Below the pieces are notes generated by a model. That model was not told the DNA's origin. It saw nothing but the letters and a program-made list of their open reading frames with translations, and did no database searches. The position numbers and the translations under genes were made by a program. A stretch of 64,000 nt of DNA from Bdellovibrionales bacterium (lineage in GTDB: Bacteria; Bdellovibrionota; Bdellovibrionia; Bdellovibrionales; Bdellovibrionaceae): NCBI GenBank assembly GCA_018266295.1, contig JAFEAQ010000019.1:186001-250000 (forward strand). Reading direction: 5' to 3'. Below are positions 62,596 through 64,000 of this stretch, in pieces; position 1 is the first letter of the stretch; each line of letters starts with the position of its first letter.

Positions 62596-63315
62596 TTAAG
62601 CAGCTTTCTTCGAAGTCTCTGGTTTGCTCGTGAATCTGTATCCTGCGCGCGGCACGGATTGGATGCAACCTGAATAGGTTTTGAGCTTCTGGCGAATCGT
62701 GTAGATATGAGTATCCACAGTTCTGTCGGTGACATTTGCAGCCTGGCCCCACACGGCATCTAAAAGCTGCTCGCGGCTCAAGACTTGGTCTTCGTGTCGA
62801 AGCAGGTACGAAAAGAGTTTGAACTCCATCGTTTTTAATTCGAGATCCGTTTCCCCCGTGTCTGTGACGAGGAAGATTTTCTGTTGCAGGGCTTGAAGGC
62901 GGAACGGGCCCACACGGAGGACGTCGTTGTGTTCAAGCGAATGACTCACATTGCGCAGGCGAGCTTCAACGCGGGCTTGGAATTCCAAAGGATCAATGGG
63001 TTTTACGATATAATCGTCAGCGCCCAAAGTCAGGCCCATCACCTTGTCTGTTGTTTGACCGCGGCCGGACAGAAAAATCACGGAAGTGTTGCGATGGCGT
63101 TCTTCGAGTTTGATTTGTGCGCAGATTTTAAAGCCGTCGCCGTCAGGCAGCTCGACATCCAAAATGAGCAAGGAATAGGTTTGCTTTGCAAGTTCTTGCA
63201 AAGCCTCGGCAACCGTCGAAACGATCTTCAGATCGAATTTTCTTTTCAACGCCGCCGCGACGATCACTTGAACGTCCGCGGAGTCTTCAACTAAAAGAAT
63301 ACGATGGGTGTTCAT
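62596..63315 (-). CDS. OmpR/PhoB-type response regulator
   Basis: A 239-residue regulator: receiver with LLVEDSAD, phospho-site Asp52 (LILDVELPDGDG), LSGRG and KPIDPLEF, then a winged-helix DNA-binding domain ending SVPRAGYRF. It is divergent from a CHASE3 sensor kinase at 63516, which is its likely partner. A few bases separate it from the convergent deacetylase gene. Confidence 0.94.
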   Translation of the reverse strand: MNTHRILLVEDSADVQVIVAAALKRKFDLKIVSTVAEALQELAKQTYSLLILDVELPDGDGFKICAQIKLEERHRNTSVIFLSGRGQTTDKVMGLTLGADDYIVKPIDPLEFQARVEARLRNVSHSLEHNDVLRVGPFRLQALQQKIFLVTDTGETDLELKTMEFKLFSYLLRHEDQVLSREQLLDAVWGQAANVTDRTVDTHIYTIRQKLKTYSGCIQSVPRAGYRFTSKPETSKKAA

Positions 63316-63515
63316 GCTCTTCCCTCAACTTTTTTTTCGACGGATTTTTTCGAAAACTCGAGGCTGGGTTTGTGGAATCACCCAAAGGCCAGGTCTGGGA
63401 GGCAAAAAAGCAGGACCCGCGTAAGGACTAGAAAGGCCTTTCTTGAGCCCATTCCAACTTAAATCACGACAGCTTTAAACCGAAAAGAAGCAGAGTCAAA
63501 TAGCGGAGTTAGAAG

Positions 63516-64000
63516 TTGGAAAAGAACATTCGCAAGATCGCAACACAGAGCCACTGGGTGAGCTCTTTTATTCTGTTACTAATTACGAGTCTCGTGGTTG
63601 GTTCCAGTCTGTATTCGCAACTTTCAATCCGTCATATCGAAGAACGCACCGGAGAGCGGGCCCGCGCGCGCCAAGCAGTGGTGGAGCTTGAAACTCTGCA
63701 TTCCAAAATTAAGGATGCTGAAACCGGCGAACGTGGTTATATCATTACCGGCCGAGAAACATATCTGACACCCTATGAATCGGCTCAGTTTAGCATACCG
63801 AACCAAATTCAACGCCTCAAAGAAAGTTTAAAATCACAGCCAGATCAAGTCGGTCGTTTGATGGCGCTGGAACCGCTTATTGAAATGAAGCTCAATGAGC
63901 TGAATGATGCGGTTGAAGCCCGTCGGACGAAAGGTTTTGAAGCAGCCAAGAAGATCGTTCAGACGGACCGTGGCGCGACCCTGATGGAAAGAATTCGTGA
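63516..64000 (+). CDS. Sensor kinase N-terminus with CHASE3 domain, 3' end cut by window edge
   Basis: From TTG 63516 (GCGGAG ribosome site upstream) 161 codons run to the right edge. A membrane helix (VSSFILLLITSLVVGSSLY) is followed by a CHASE3 sensory domain with the hallmark KDAETGERGYIITGRETYL. CHASE3 domains precede histidine kinase or cyclase modules. Because a response regulator gene is divergent from it by 200 bp, a histidine kinase is most likely. The transmitter part is outside the window. Confidence 0.85.
   Translation, partial: MEKNIRKIATQSHWVSSFILLLITSLVVGSSLYSQLSIRHIEERTGERARARQAVVELETLHSKIKDAETGERGYIITGRETYLTPYESAQFSIPNQIQRLKESLKSQPDQVGRLMALEPLIEMKLNELNDAVEARRTKGFEAAKKIVQTDRGATLMERIR

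Noticed and set aside
1-64000. CRISPR arrays, IS elements, prophage or plasmid genes
   Set aside because: No regularly spaced repeats, transposase, integrase or capsid-type proteins were seen anywhere in the window.

Overview
The window looks like chromosomal DNA from a free-living Gram-negative deltaproteobacterium-like organism, most likely a member of the Bdellovibrionota (inference). The grounds are balanced base composition, short gene spacing, a very high share of exported proteins and lipoproteins, a TIGR02147-family protein, several prepilin-like proteins, two chemoreceptors with a dedicated CheW, and many outer-membrane or periplasmic cytochromes. There are no rRNA genes, CRISPR arrays, recognisable insertion sequences or phage modules. 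One tRNA gene, tRNA-Leu(CAG), is present at 7873-7959. The first gene (GH15 hydrolase) and the last (CHASE3 sensor kinase) run off the window edges.

Layout: 1-4.2 kb is a trehalose/osmotic block (GH15 enzyme, OtsA-OtsB fusion, MscS channel). 4.4-6.3 kb holds two prepilin-like proteins with a shared Cys-rich tail; a third relative lies at 58.8 kb. 6.3-13.5 kb is mixed (reductase-like protein, hydrolase, tRNA, RlmM-like methyltransferase, solute-binding protein, Mpo1-like protein, OmpA-like protein, RoxA-like di-haem cytochrome). 14.1-17.2 kb is an EmrA-EmrB-MarR efflux operon with a clear palindromic operator on its promoter, followed by a candidate structured RNA with its own operator-like palindrome and terminator. 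17.5-21.2 kb is haem-rich: two cytochrome b562-like genes, then a lipoprotein cytochrome, YceI and a haem-motif beta-barrel. 21.2-33.4 kb includes proBA, small exported proteins, a thioredoxin, a histidine-brace (LPMO-like) protein, a chemoreceptor, EcsC, an M19 dipeptidase, and Ada-AlkA plus Ogt alkylation repair.

33.5-40.6 kb is a second, larger version of the haem module: PstS-like protein, tetra-haem lipoprotein, YceI, di-haem lipoprotein, haem-motif barrel and porin. 40.9-56.2 kb holds a nuclease, pirin with a divergent LysR regulator, an AraC regulator, a PA2779/PA2778-type pair, a hemerythrin-like protein with a histone-like tail, a two-component system, a vWA lipoprotein, a pentapeptide-repeat protein, a glycine-rich protein and an MBL hydrolase. 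56.5-64 kb has chemoreceptor plus CheW, a prepilin, PepSY reductase-like protein, polysaccharide deacetylase and a second, divergent two-component pair.

The most interesting signal is the pair of paralogous but rearranged cytochrome-YceI-barrel operons (18.8-21.2 kb and 34.4-40.6 kb). The barrel protein itself carries an N-terminal CXXCH haem motif. Together with adjacent b562-like carriers this suggests an outer-membrane redox system of unknown substrate. Function is inference; the paralogy is visible directly in the sequence.
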